Source of the DNA: Hymenoscyphus infarciens
Lineage: Eukaryota; Ascomycota; Leotiomycetes; Helotiales; Helotiaceae
Assembly: GCA_001414345.1 (NCBI GenBank)
Contig: LLCB01000021.1
Location: 283,195 to 347,194, forward strand
Length of the DNA: 64,000 bases
Reading direction: 5' to 3'
This document shows positions 1-11,006 of the stretch, in pieces; the first letter of the stretch is position 1, and every line of letters starts with the position of its first letter. The notes beneath the pieces were generated by a model. It had not been told where the DNA came from. It did no database searches and saw nothing but the letters and a program-made list of their open reading frames with translations. The position numbers and the translations under genes were made by a program.

Positions 1-196
1 ATTCCGAATTGTTATCGGTAAGTTTTGTTTTCTTCCTCTATATCTTATTTGTCTTGGGAGTTCTGAGTTATGTTTCCCTTTGCTTTCTCAAGGAGGAGAG
101 AGAATTTAATTTGCCCATATCCTCGGGAGATGTGCTACTTCTATCTCTTTTCATACTAATTCCAAATCCAATAGCCTAATCGTCCGCCACGGCTAC

Positions 197-616
197 ATGG
201 ACGAAGTAGTAACACCCGACCTCGCCTCTCTAATCTGCACTCAACTACGCACCTTCATCACAAAATCCTCGCTCCCTCTGCCAGACCGCCCTATCTCATA
301 TCCCTCTTCTATCCACGACTCCTCAACACCAAGCAGTGATCATCCCACCTACCCCGAAAAACTCACGCAATTACAACAAGACAAAATTGACCAAAAGATC
401 TCGGAGGATCTTAGAATCTTGGAACAAGCTTACAACCAGAGAGTTTTGTATATCATTGGCAAGGAACAGATGAAGATTAGACATGGGAGTGGATGGCTGA
501 GACGGGGTACTTTGCGTGCATTTTTGTGGATGAGAGAGAATACCAGGAGTAAGATTGCGAATTTGAGGGTGGAGACTGAGAGAGTTGTTGAGGTAGGGTT
601 TGTTAAGGAGGTTTAG
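197..616 (+). CDS. hypothetical protein, 139 aa
   Basis: This is an intact single-exon ORF opening with ATG and ending at TAG. I do not recognise the family. The first ~60 residues are Ser/Pro-rich and look disordered. The second half (about residues 60-130) is charged and likely helical, with a Gln/Lys/Asp-rich stretch followed by a basic patch (KIRHGSGWLRRG). There is no clear signal peptide or membrane segment. A GTAAGT donor-like site sits at about position 17 of the window, so a 5' exon or a neighbouring gene may begin before the window and the start is not certain. The bias between disordered and helical halves suggests a real protein, but coding status rests on ORF integrity alone. Confidence 0.5.
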   Translation: MDEVVTPDLASLICTQLRTFITKSSLPLPDRPISYPSSIHDSSTPSSDHPTYPEKLTQLQQDKIDQKISEDLRILEQAYNQRVLYIIGKEQMKIRHGSGWLRRGTLRAFLWMRENTRSKIANLRVETERVVEVGFVKEV

Positions 617-2514
617 AAGTTTTGTTTACAGGTCGAGATATTGGGAGGGATAAGCGGGGGGGCAAGAATCGGCTGAGAGGGATGTCTGAAGCGAGTTTGC
701 TTTGTACCCCATTTTTCTGGAGCGATAGTCGTCAGTTGGTTGCTCTGTTATGAATTTACGAAGGATTTCCTACATTCCTGTTCATATTGCCATTGGAAAC
801 ATCACATAGAATATGAGTAATCTTTTGCCCTCTTGGGCAGACTTGGGAGAAATCGAAATGCCGTTGCTGATGCCGAGAATAAAAAACCTTCGATCTCCAG
901 GGCCCAAAGCTTAGAGCGAAACGACCACGCTAATCAATTATCTGAAGCACGCTTCTAGAACGCCTCGACTCGGACTTTTCCCCCATGCACTTACCGAACT
1001 AAGCTCGAAAGAGTGGGCACCACCACAAGCAGTGGACACACACACAGACGATTTGCTTTGACAACGCTCGTCCATGAGGTCGGAAATAAGAGCACCCTTT
1101 ACTTAAGTAAGAGTAACCTAGGTACTTGACCCTTACATCTACTCTCCCCCCTCCCCTAATTAGAGGTTAAATGGTGCAACACCCGCACAATTTTAAGGTT
1201 CCCATCTGTCAGAAATAACCTCTAATTAGGGGGGGGGGAGAGTACCCAAACGTTTGGATGATTCTCTCAGACCCTTTTTGTTCGCACTAGAAGCTGAATT
1301 TGGAATAAATGGCGAAAGACAAGGATGCATTTGGGAATGATGACATTTAATGGGTCATTGTCCTGTGTCTATTTCAATGTTTCTATGAGGGGGTTTGTTG
1401 TGCTCTATGGAAATAGTGTTTTCGGTACCTCCGTGGTGCTAGGAGTGGTGCTAGGAGATGTGAAGAGCCGGGTTACCTTTGGGGCCACGTTCCTTCCCGT
1501 AATGACGTTTGTGATGGCTGGACCAGAGGCGGTCAGGTCAGCGTTGGCCTGTAGCTGCTTTTGGGGAGGCTGAAGGCCGAAGATGTGGACATGTTTGATG
1601 AGATGATGTTTGGAACTCTGGTGTTTTAGCTTACATACCATGCCACTGAAGGTTGTTGTGGAAAAGGTTGTGAACTAAGTACATCTAGGGTCCCGAGGTT
1701 GTCGATCGGAGGCTATGCATGAATCTGTAAAGGGGTACGCGAAGAAGCAGATTCATTTGTAGGGATGTGAAGATTAGCAAAGTGGAGAGGAGTCTGGTCG
1801 TGGCTCGCATCGTGATAGGCATCAAGAAAAGAATTCCCGAGAGAAGGTTTGCTAAGTCAAGACTAATCACCGCCGGACCTAGTGATACGACCACGCGCGC
1901 GCCATTGACGGCCGTACGGCCGGGACATGACTTGACGGTTTGATGGCGTGCTCTAGGAGGAAAAGAAGAAGAAGTTACAATTCCGCAACAGTTCCGCAAC
2001 TTCAAGGCGTTGTTTAACGGGGCAGCTAACCACAGGGGTTTCTTCCTAGTTGATGAATTACTAGTTGTAGGTATTAGTAGGCACGTGGTAACACACTATT
2101 TGTTTGTTTATGGAGGTTATACTTGTAGAAATCCTCCCGCCATAACCCGACGCACGAGGGCTTAAGCGAATCAACCTCCTTTTCACGGAGCAACTCATTT
2201 TTCTTCTCTTTACTTCCTATTTGTATTTCTACCATTTTCATGCAGTATTTGGGGGTGTTTTTCTCTGTTTTTCATTCCCTCTCTAATCAATCACTCGTAT
2301 CACTATCGATATCGTATTTGCAGATCATCTTCTGCACGACTCCCAGCAATCTACAAGGATCGCATCCTTCCCGTACTTGTACCCACTTCTAGCCCCCCGA
2401 CAGAACGTGCACCACCGCGATAACAAACCCTCTCGACATCGACATCCTCACTATCACCCTCCTCACCTTGCCCTCACTCGTTCGGATGTCGACAGCGAGA
2501 TACCAACAGGCCTC
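617..2514. other. gene-free stretch upstream of the RBR gene
   Basis: I see no supported gene here. Short open frames between 1325 and 2005 overlap on both strands and have no family resemblance. The stretch holds the 101-bp inverted-repeat element at 1142-1242. The last ~300 bases are pyrimidine-rich, as expected for the promoter and leader of the RBR ligase gene. Confidence 0.5.
1142..1242. mobile_element. 101-bp MITE, mariner/Stowaway type
   Basis: Two near-perfect inverted arms of 27-28 bp face each other: CTCTCCCCCCTCCCC at the left end and its complement at the right, both continuing into CTAATTAGAGGTTA. They differ only by the C/G-run length and one base. About 45 bp lie between them. 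The element is flanked on both sides by TA (1140-1141 and 1243-1244), the target duplication of the Tc1/mariner superfamily, and the CTC-rich terminus resembles Stowaway-like MITEs. It has no coding capacity. Family assignment is inference. Confidence 0.65.
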
Positions 2515-4655
2515 ATGATGATGGCTCCCGTGCAGGTACTGCCGCTGCGGAACTTTTCGCTGGTAGACCTGTCTCAAACCCCCGAAGCATCTGCAGTCGC
2601 ATCTGGCCAAATCAAATATGACGAGCGTATCGAATACAACGATCAAGACTATATCCGCGAGGTACTACAGCTTAGCGAACACCAAACAGAAGCCTTGGTT
2701 CATGCTATTCTCGTGTTGGAAGCAGAAAACCTAGGTATAACGACGACGAGGCCAGAGTCCGCTAGGGATGGCTTCGCCTTTTCAAGTCTGTCCGAGTCGG
2801 AATTCTCCCACCATACCAAAACGGGCTCTTGGGATTCCCAAGAAACGCAGTCATCAAGGTCTTCCTACGAACAAGTCGATAATGCAGAAGGATTCTCACA
2901 AGAACAAAGGCCATCGTCGAGGAGGAGCCTCTCATTCTCGGAATATGGCAAATATTTGGAGCAGACCGGGGAGACGGACAATACCGAGAGGTTCTCAATC
3001 TCAATCATGCCGCCAGCAGAGCGAGAAGGGTCCCTGTTTTCTGTCTCGACCAGGAAATCATACACCAGTATCAAAAATGGCATCAAAAAGAGCAGTCGGA
3101 GTCTGTTTCGACTCCGGAGGGGCAGTACATGTTCCCAGAGCACCAAGTGAGTCGAGGCACCAGGCTAGTTGAAGATGGAATTTCTAACTGACTGTCTAGC
3201 TCTTGTGTATGCTGCCGAGAAGATTTCGATGGGAGCAAGACACTAAACACATTGCCTTGCATGCACAGATACTGCGACGAGTGCTTGCGAGTCCTGCTCA
3301 CACAATCCATGAATGATGAGTCCAAAATGCCTCCACGATGCTGCACGCTGCCCGTCCCCGGTGACACGGTCAAATCGGTCTTAACGAGGGACGATCAGTC
3401 TGTGTTTATCAAGAGTGTGGTACAATTCAGCACCCCATGGGAGTCCCGAATATTTTGTCCGAACACTGCATGTGGCGAATTTATACCAAGGCGAGCCAAA
3501 ATCGATCCCAAATATCCATTCGAGGTGGCATGTCCGAGATGTCAAGAACGGGCTTGTTTGACGTGCAAGCGTGCCACCCATGGGTTTGGTCAAGACTGTC
3601 CGGCGGACTGGGAGTTAGAAATGGTACTAAAAATGGGCGAAAAGTCGGGGTGGAGACGGTGTTACAAGTGTAGAAACTTGGTCGAGCTGTCACAAGGCTG
3701 CAGCCATATTACTTGTCGATGCAAAGCCCAGTTTTGCTACATATGTGGCGCAGTTTGGGACCAGATTGTGGGATGTCCAAACTATTGCAGTGGCGAAGAG
3801 GAATTGGAGCGTCGTAGGTTGGAAGAAGAGGCACGTATGGAACAGTTGGAAAAGGAAAAGGCCGCAAGAGAGGAAGAGGAACGAATCGAAGCCGCGGAAA
3901 AGGCTGCTGCTGAGAAGAGGACGTTAGCATCCCGGGAATTGAATGCGCTGAGAGCTCGACAAATTAACGAACGGGACCGGTTCACCCTTTTCGAGAGGAA
4001 AATGAGGTGGATTATGTGGACGCGCCACTCCAAACTCAAACTCGCTGTATTGGATCGATATGGTGAGATGTTTTCCAAGATGAAGGAGCGACATGCAAAA
4101 ACTTCAGCACATCTAGAGGATCGCCAAGTGGCAGCTGAGATGGAACTACGTTCAACACACAAGCAGGCTGAAAGAAGCGTAAGGATACGACTGAGGCACA
4201 TGGAAGCGTATTGCGAGGGCATTGGGCGAACTGAAAGTGGCTCAAATCCCGCGAGAGTTGTTACCGAACGAGACCTCCGAGAACTTGGCCAACAGTACAG
4301 AATGCGCGATGATTTGCAACGTTTACATCAAAGCAAAATCAACGTCATGCGAGATAAGCAAGCCAAACAAATGGAGCAACTTGTTGCCCGCCAGGATGAA
4401 GAACTTCACAAGTTGGGAAAGAAACAAGATCAAGAGTTGGAGATGTTGGCCGAGAATTTTACAGACGAAGAAGATGAATTCTTCAACCTCTTCCAAGCTC
4501 GCCGGGCCAAGCTGAGGTTGAGATGGGACATCACAGAAGAGATCATGAGGAAGAAATTGGAGGCTCAGAACAACGTCAAATACGGACCAATGGTTCCAGT
4601 TGAATGGCCTCAACCGGCTCCTGCAGAGGATAAACTAGAGTCTGTTGTTGAGTAG
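2515..4655 (+). CDS. RBR-type E3 ubiquitin ligase (RING1-IBR-RING2)
   Basis: Two exons, 2515-3146 and 3200-4655, join across a GTGAGT...CTAG intron and give about 695 aa. RING1 begins at the join (C213, C216, with a CMHRYCDECL core). The IBR follows (CPNTACGEF, CPRCQERACLTC), then RING2 (CYKC ... QGCSHITC ... FCYIC) at about residues 365-395. In RBR enzymes the Cys of the GC(N/S)H motif in RING2 accepts ubiquitin as a thioester; here it is C378. The C-terminal 300 residues form long Glu/Arg/Lys-rich helices, probably coiled coil. The N-terminal 200 residues are Ser-rich and low in complexity. The frame is open upstream to 2377, but the first in-frame ATG codons are at 2515-2521, so I place the start there. 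The substrate is unknown. Confidence 0.88.
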
Positions 4656-6278
4656 GCCGTATACGGATTACTTTACCAGCAACAAAAACCGACCACCACG
4701 ATGGACTATGATGGATATGCAAGCATCAGAATAGACGCGGCGACGTCATACGATTTACTATTTACAAACGAGGGTCTCACGACAAACGGCATATTTTCCT
4801 TTCTCTCTTTATATATGGAGCTCCGGGAAGCGCTACATAGGGATTTCATTACAAGATTAAGCCACAAGACCAGATTTCTCATGAGATTGGCAGACTCTTT
4901 GTGTTTTTGAGAATCCCCACTAATTTTACTGGTATGGAGCTGGACTTGGGTTGGGACTGGGAAATGGGGATTGGACTGGGGGCGAGTGGGTTTTTTTGTT
5001 ACTTGAAGTTGATTCAAATATACCCAGCGTCTGGATGATATTTTTTGTACTTAGCTACATGGGTCGGGTATGGGATATATATCGAAGGAGGGAGCAGATA
5101 TAGATTGAGATATCGTTACCTCTGTATTTGTAGATGTTATGTAGCTATCTATTCTATTTTTGAATATAGGAAGTATGTTTGCTATTTGTTAGCTACAGCA
5201 TGGATCACAAAGCATGACACCTAACAGAGAAGGTTCCTTTCACTTCCCCGCTGTCGTGACACTGAGAAGTGGAACCTCAGCTTCCTTTCCTCAAACCTCT
5301 TCCACTCGGGTAACATCAAATCTCCCTTGCTTCCAATTACCATATCAAAATTGAACAATTATGTAAAGATTCACCTTTAACACGAACTCATCCATGAAGA
5401 ATAAATTACTGAATGTAAACTCGAGCTATTCCCAAAACAATTTCCGAGGAGAATTACACCCCTTTTTTAGCCCCCAGACCGAATTGGTTGGCCTACTCCA
5501 TGTTGAAAGGGCTTACTCGTGACTCTCCTTTTGGCCCCAAAACTTGATGCTTGGCTTACTCGATAAGCGATGGACAAGGGAGGGTTTGCTCGCAACTCTT
5601 TTTGGCCCCTAATTGTTGTTTGGCTTACTAGCATACTACTTTCCTTGTGGCTTACTCGCTGCTTACTCAAAAAGACTCAGACAAGACGAGGGTAGGTGTA
5701 TCAAAAATTCACCCAACGTCGTGGAATAACAGTCCGATTATCGGAGATCCAATCACGTTTTTCTCAGCTCAAGAGATACAGAATTCATGGTGTACGCTCA
5801 AACAAACCATGACACAGAAATCAAGGGAAGAGGAACTGAAATCTTTAGACTTCATACTACTTCAAAGAACTACCCCTCCAATCTCAAAAAACCGGGAGAA
5901 AAAAACCCCAGGGACATATTCTTGCCATGTCAAGATGCTATTTTCACCTCGGAGGATGTGTCGCCTGGCCATCTCACCTCCATCTCACTCAACAAGGCAT
6001 TTTGAATTCATCAAGCGTCCCAACAGTAGGTTTTCTTCATTTCACAAGCTCCAGGGTCACGCTGAACAAGAGATCTGAGCTGTGTTCGGCGAACACCTGT
6101 TTCCCATGCTATACACAGCTAAAATATAAAGTGGGGCTATATGATATTTCATCTAATTCATCCTTCCAATAAGCAAATGTATACCATCCCTTACATTCCA
6201 TGAAAAGGAATCTCCCTCGACCTTTCCGCTCAGCGCTCAAATACGCAAGTATACCCAGAAGAAAGTCTCCCTCTTTCA
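4656..6278. other. gene-free stretch between the RBR gene and the ankyrin pseudogene
   Basis: Both flanking genes end here (convergent), so the stretch should carry two 3' ends. I find no supported coding region. The only structure noted is the degenerate direct repeat near 5500-5665. Confidence 0.5.
5506..5662. repeat. degenerate direct repeats with the core GGCTTACT(C/A)G
   Basis: The word GGCTTACTCG, or a one-base variant, recurs at about 5508, 5552, 5620 and 5648. It is interspersed with CTTTTTGGCCCC-like words (near 5528 and 5598). The units are about 40-70 bp apart and only loosely similar. This may be a decayed minisatellite. Function unknown. Confidence 0.45.
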
Positions 6279-8070
6279 CTAATATTTAGCAGGAACATGA
6301 TAAGGAAAGTTCTCAAGGTCCTGCCAGTTATTCTTCTTACCACACTCCCACAACGATCTCCGCCCCCCTCTCCCAACTCCCCTCCCCCGTCCACGACCAC
6401 GAACACCTCTCGTTGACAACTCACGTTTCTTCCCTTCTTCAGCAGTCAATTTTCTTTGCCAACATTCCTCAATCTCATCACTAACAAGGTTTATAGACCA
6501 GCCCGTGCTGATTTAGACTTCAGATCCAATCATCAGAGCTTCAGCAGTATATCCCCAATAATTCTTCACCCCTCTCCATGTTCTCTCCCCTTCTTTTGCT
6601 GAACGTAATAACTCTACAGCAGTTGCATTAAAAAGTGAGTGAGAAGCGAGGTAATGTAATGCTGTGTTGCCACATGTATCTTGCTCTGAGACTTTCAACC
6701 CAAGCTCGTTAATGAAGATATCAAGGAGCTCGGTTTGGGAAGGGAAGTAGCTTGATAATTCCTCGTTTGTTGGAATGAGGGAATTCCCGTAGAGAGAACG
6801 AGGTCTTGATGGTCGACAGTGCGGATAGGTTATATCCCTTGTATCTAGAATGGAGAGGTTGACGCCTAAAGAGCCAGTTTTGATGTGTGAAGCCGAGGGA
6901 GGGAGACATGCTATATGGAGAAGGATGTGTCCTAGGGCTGTAGGTGGGATGTAGGCTGGTGAAATGGGAAATGTAGCGAGGACATGTTGAAAAAGGGGGA
7001 GCGAAACGTATGCGGATGCGAGATGTAAAGGGTGTATTGAAAGAATTAGAAAACTTAGGGTGAGACTAATGGATGGGTGTCTGCTGAGAGCAGTATAGGC
7101 GGAGAGGTTGAATGTTGTGGGAAGTTTGGAAATAGAAGCTGTATTCTCCATTTCAATATCCGCTTCTGCTTTAGGTTCGGAAATGAGGTGGCTGCTCATC
7201 AGAGAACTCAAACAAGATAGCGGGTTGCTTAGTGGGACGAAATTGGGATCGAAGCCTCGAGAGAGGAGATGTTCTATCATGTTCTCATTTCCGACCTCTA
7301 CGGCAGCATGCAAAGGACTCGTAATAGCTAGACCAGAGAGTGTTGGGGACTTCGGATCAAACTCCGGGCTTGAAACCCAGCTCGACATATCAGCCCCCAC
7401 TTCAACCAGTCTATCCAATATCTGAGTTGAGGGCTGTCTTGCGGCAGCTATAAGCGAGTGCATTTCATCGCCTTTGGGACATGTGTCTATAGGCACTGTA
7501 TTCGCAAGCATCCAGAAATTCGTGTGGGCTCCACTCCTCTATTTAATTTCTTCAGTCGTAAGTGCTGCATTTTGGGAGAGGTTGATGCAACCAAGGATTG
7601 TTTTCTATCTGCAACGTCGCCGTCAATATCAACATGGTTGGGGAGGCGGGGGCGAAATCGTAGAAATAGCGTTTGGGTAGACTCAAGGAATTGCATGTCA
7701 ATTCCTTTGGGATTCGCTCCAGCTTCAAGTAGCAGATTGATATTTTGGATGAGCTGAGAACGGGTGGCCTGGAGAAGAGGCTTGCTTATCGGGTCTTGGC
7801 CGATTTGTCCAGGCCAGTCAACCACACTATTGGGCCCGAAGGTATCGTTCAGTTCTTTTGAAGGAACATATATATTTTTACCCCCTTTTTGTCCTGCATT
7901 TCCGGAATCCCTTCGACGTGCTAGAACAGCGCGAAGAAGCCGAGGATCAGGATTTGCGGCGGCCTTCATCGAGGCAGATTCTCCGTGAGGTCCTCTCGAG
8001 CTTTTTGTGGGAATATTCGTGCATACTCATCTGGGAGCTGGAAATTTCGTTGGGCACGTTGGGCATTCAT
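6279..8070 (-). pseudogene. ankyrin-repeat protein gene broken by two frameshifts and two stops
   Basis: Read on the minus strand from ATG at 8070, a continuous ankyrin-type protein of about 597 codons can be followed to a TAG at 6281-6279, but only by crossing four lesions. There is a one-base loss near 7983 (the frame jumps from ...REDLTE to ESASMKAAANPD). A second one-base loss falls in an A-run at 7604-7601. An in-frame TAG lies at 7541-7539 (between EEIK and RSGAHTNF) and an in-frame TAA at 6515-6513 (after GSEV). The protein sense continues on each side of every lesion, including ankyrin signatures (SPLHAAVEVGNENMIEHLL, GNTALHYLAS). A C-terminal Arg-Gly-rich run (RGVRGRGRGRG) lies beyond the last stop. 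Introns with good donor and acceptor sites do not repair the frames. Sequencing error is the alternative, but two nonsense changes plus two indels favour decay. Confidence 0.7.
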
Positions 8071-8599
8071 TTGGTGTTTGGTGCTGGAAGTTGTTGATAA
8101 TATTGTTGACGGTAAGTGCAAAGTGGCGGCCGTATTGACCCTAAAGAATAAGACTCTTTTAAGATGTGTACATCTCAACACAACTAAGTAGTAAAAATAT
8201 ACAAAAGATACAGATAGAAGCAGAATTGACTAGTTAATAGTATTCCTCATTTTTAGGGAATTCAAATTCAGCGTTGATGTGAAATCATACCTTAAGTCCA
8301 GGGGTGAGTTTGTTTTATAGGATAGCGGTCCCGCCACATTTCTTGGCGAATTTCTTGTGGCTGGAGCAGTCCGCAAACTCTTTTCCGCTACAGAGGTGAA
8401 GCCTCAATGCTCGTGCCCCACCACAGAACTGCTTCTTCTCCCAAAACTTTTTACTATCCGCTCTTTAGACTTTTACTGAACATATCTTGTCTGCATGGTC
8501 ACTTCATCAAACATAATCCATTTGTCCTCTCCTGTTCACCATCTTCTGCGATAACGATTCACCCCAATTTCAAACTCTACTGCCCCTCATTGCGTTGAA
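8071..8599. promoter_or_regulatory. divergent intergenic region (ankyrin pseudogene / Rpc31)
   Basis: The 5' ends of the minus-strand ankyrin pseudogene and the plus-strand Rpc31 gene face each other here. The last 150 bases before 8600 are pyrimidine-rich, as usual for fungal leaders. I see no distinct operator or repeat. Confidence 0.4.
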
Positions 8600-9491
8600 A
8601 TGTCTCGCGGTGGGCGAGGTGGAGCCAGAGGAGGCTTGAGAGGAGCTTCCTGGGAAGGCTATAATGCCACAGACGAGGTGGATGGCACGCCCATTGGCGA
8701 TTATCCTGTATGAGTTGCGGTACTCAAATTTATATCTTCAATTCTAACAATTTTCCAGACCCACCCCGACCTCAAGAGACCCTCCCCCTTCACCGAAGAC
8801 GAACAACGACAATTCAAACATTACAAGACCCTCCAAACACAAGTCCACCGCGGACCCCTCTATACCCAACCCACGAAGCGCAATCCTGATATGCCAGTCA
8901 AGACATTCAGCGAAGACCAATATAATCAGCAATACGGAACGGATCGCAAGGCGGATATGGACCCCTTTGAGGGCGTAGAAACATACTCCATGAGATACCT
9001 CCCACCGAAGAATATCATTCCAAAGCTGTCTGGTCGACCATTCAGTGAGTGCTTCTTGATTTATGAGTCAGGAAAGGAACTAAGCTCTGGCAGTTACAAA
9101 GTTTTTCCCAGAAGAGCTGTGGAGTACACTTGAAGGCAAGGAAGGCGAGAAAGTCCGCAATGGCATCAATCAAGCTATGCAACGAAAGGGGAAGAATGCT
9201 GAGTGGTCTGGCGCAAACGGGGGAGATAGAAACCAGGCCCTCAATGACAAGTTGTTCGGGGTAGGCGATGACGAAGATGAGGAGGAAAAAGAAAAGGATG
9301 GAGGTGGTGATGTTGAAGGTAAGGTCTTCCGAAATATTGTGTTGCGTCGCTAATAATTGTTCACAGATGGTGACTCGGCATTTGAAGACGAAGACATGGG
9401 CGATGACTACAACGCTGAACAATATTTCGACGATGGCGAAGATGGAGATGACGGCGATGGAGATGAGGGGGGTGGTGGTGGTGACTACTAG
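8600..9491 (+). CDS. rpc31: DNA-directed RNA polymerase III subunit Rpc31 (C31)
   Basis: Four exons, 8600-8707, 8759-9044, 9094-9318 and 9367-9491, join in frame with GTATGA, GTGAGT and GTAAGG donors. They encode 247 aa. The N-terminus is Gly/Arg-rich (MSRGGRGGARGG), the middle has the SMRYLPPK region, and the last ~50 residues are almost all Asp, Glu and Gly. An RGG-like start and a very acidic tail are the hallmarks of Rpc31/RPC7, a subunit of the Pol III-specific heterotrimer that acts in the nucleus at tRNA and 5S initiation. The length fits yeast Rpc31 (about 250 aa). The ATG sits just 3' of a pyrimidine-rich leader. The identification is by family resemblance. Confidence 0.82.
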
Positions 9492-10139
9492 GGGTTTGAC
9501 GAGGAAAATTACGTCCAATCTGGGTTGATGCCGTTGCAATCCGAATATTTCGGAGCAACCAGTACTGGTTTATTGCGTTTGGTTTGTTTTTAGCGAGGAG
9601 TTGGGGCTTTTTCAAGTTACAGTATCTACGAGACTGCTGCATATAAGTGGCAAGAGTTACGTACTTAGGAAGGAGAAAAAAGTATATATCAATACATACT
9701 CCTCCCGGTTTGGGGGATCTCAACTTTGACTCCTCCCAGACTTATTTTTTCGTACTGCCTCTCACAAGAACATCTGAAAGCTAACTCCGTCGCCAGACAA
9801 AAAAATATACACTCAGGGGATTCCAAAAACCTCTTCTGGTGTTCCAATGACTCCATGTCGATTCCAAGTGCCAAAATTTCTCTCCTGTAAGTTAAGTTGT
9901 CCTTGGAGGTTCGGACCCTGTTCCGAGAACAACCCATTCCTCATCCTCCGGGGATTTAGAATCACAGATATCGTTCGAGAAGGTTAGGATAAACAAGAAA
10001 TCCACTCTCTAAGACCATATTTCGCGGCAGGTATACCCGGAAACAAGCCTGATTCTCCTGCCGTTGTCCAGCAATTAATTTTACGCCTTTCCTCCAACCG
10101 TCCAAAGAACCACAAGCCCCCTCAAGCAACGCCCAAAAC
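9492..10139. other. convergent gene-free stretch
   Basis: The Rpc31 gene and the minus-strand nucleotidyltransferase-like gene both end into this stretch. I see only short unsupported frames; it probably holds the two 3' UTRs. Confidence 0.45.
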
Positions 10140-11006
10140 CTACCTAACCCTCCTAACAGAATTCTCCTTTCCACCCTCCATCTTCTCCTTATAACTCCCT
10201 ACAAACTTACATCGTTGCCCCATATCCAACTCCCCTCTCACCTCATAAATCTCCTCCGCGTATTTCGAGATGAGATAATTTATATCGTGATAATCTTTGG
10301 GGGCTTCTCGGCGGGAGAAGGCGTTTAGTTTACTTTGTAAGAGGGCTTGGATGTTGAGAATGGGGTAGGTTCGAGGGCCGAGGGGTGTTGATGTTGTGTG
10401 GTGGGTTAGGGATGTGGAGGGTTGGAGGGGAGCGCCTAGGGTGCCTGTGGGAGGGTGTTAGGATGGGTTGTGAGAGAGAAGACGTACTGTGGATTGAGGG
10501 ATGGGAAGCAGTGGAGAGGAAAAAGTACCAGGGAGGAGAGTATCTACTTGTACTTCCCTTTCTGGGAGGGAGAAAGGGTCGTGGGAGCTTCCTGTTAGGA
10601 CGAAGATACGCATTACTCCTGAGACGGGACCGAGTGGTCTGATGATTCTATCAATATCCGGTTTTAGCGTTTCCTCTTCCTCCTTCGTTGGTGATAATTA
10701 CCGTGGTTCTTATCGAAGTACAACTAGGATCTGTTCCATGTTTGCCTCTGCTGTGAGGTCTAGATCGACTGTCCCCCGGTCACTTCCGCGTAGATACATG
10801 GAGAAGCCTCCCATGAATGCGAATGGGAGATTTGCTTTTGTTAATATAGAGGATAGGTGATCGGAGGCAGCGATCATGTGAGGGAGCTCTGTGCGGAGGG
10901 AGGAGGTGGATAGTTCGACGCCTTGTTGGACTGTGTATGTGTTGGGAGGCTGAGAGAGTTGGGAGGTTGATATGCGACCTCTTGAGGTGGATAGGGATAT
11001 ATCCAT
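10140..11006 (-). CDS. nucleotidyltransferase-fold protein, function unknown
   Basis: Three exons on the minus strand, 11006-10722, 10673-10529 and 10444-10140, join in frame and give 244 aa. Both introns (48 and 84 nt) use a GTACTT donor, and the second ends in CCCACAG. At residues 66-83 there is the motif GGFSMYLRG ... TVDLDL. A GG followed by D-x-D is the core of the polymerase-beta-like nucleotidyltransferase fold, where the two Asp (D81, D83) would bind metal. Later parts (VMRIFVLTG, EVQVDTL, DYHDINYLI) agree with fungal proteins of this kind that have no assigned role. The start at 11006 is the first in-frame ATG, but an acceptor-like TTTCAAACAG just upstream leaves room for a 5' exon. 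Enzyme activity is inference. Confidence 0.62.

Noticed and set aside
1325..2005. Open frames of 78-106 codons on both strands
   Set aside because: They overlap each other, lack family features and lie in a gene-free promoter stretch.
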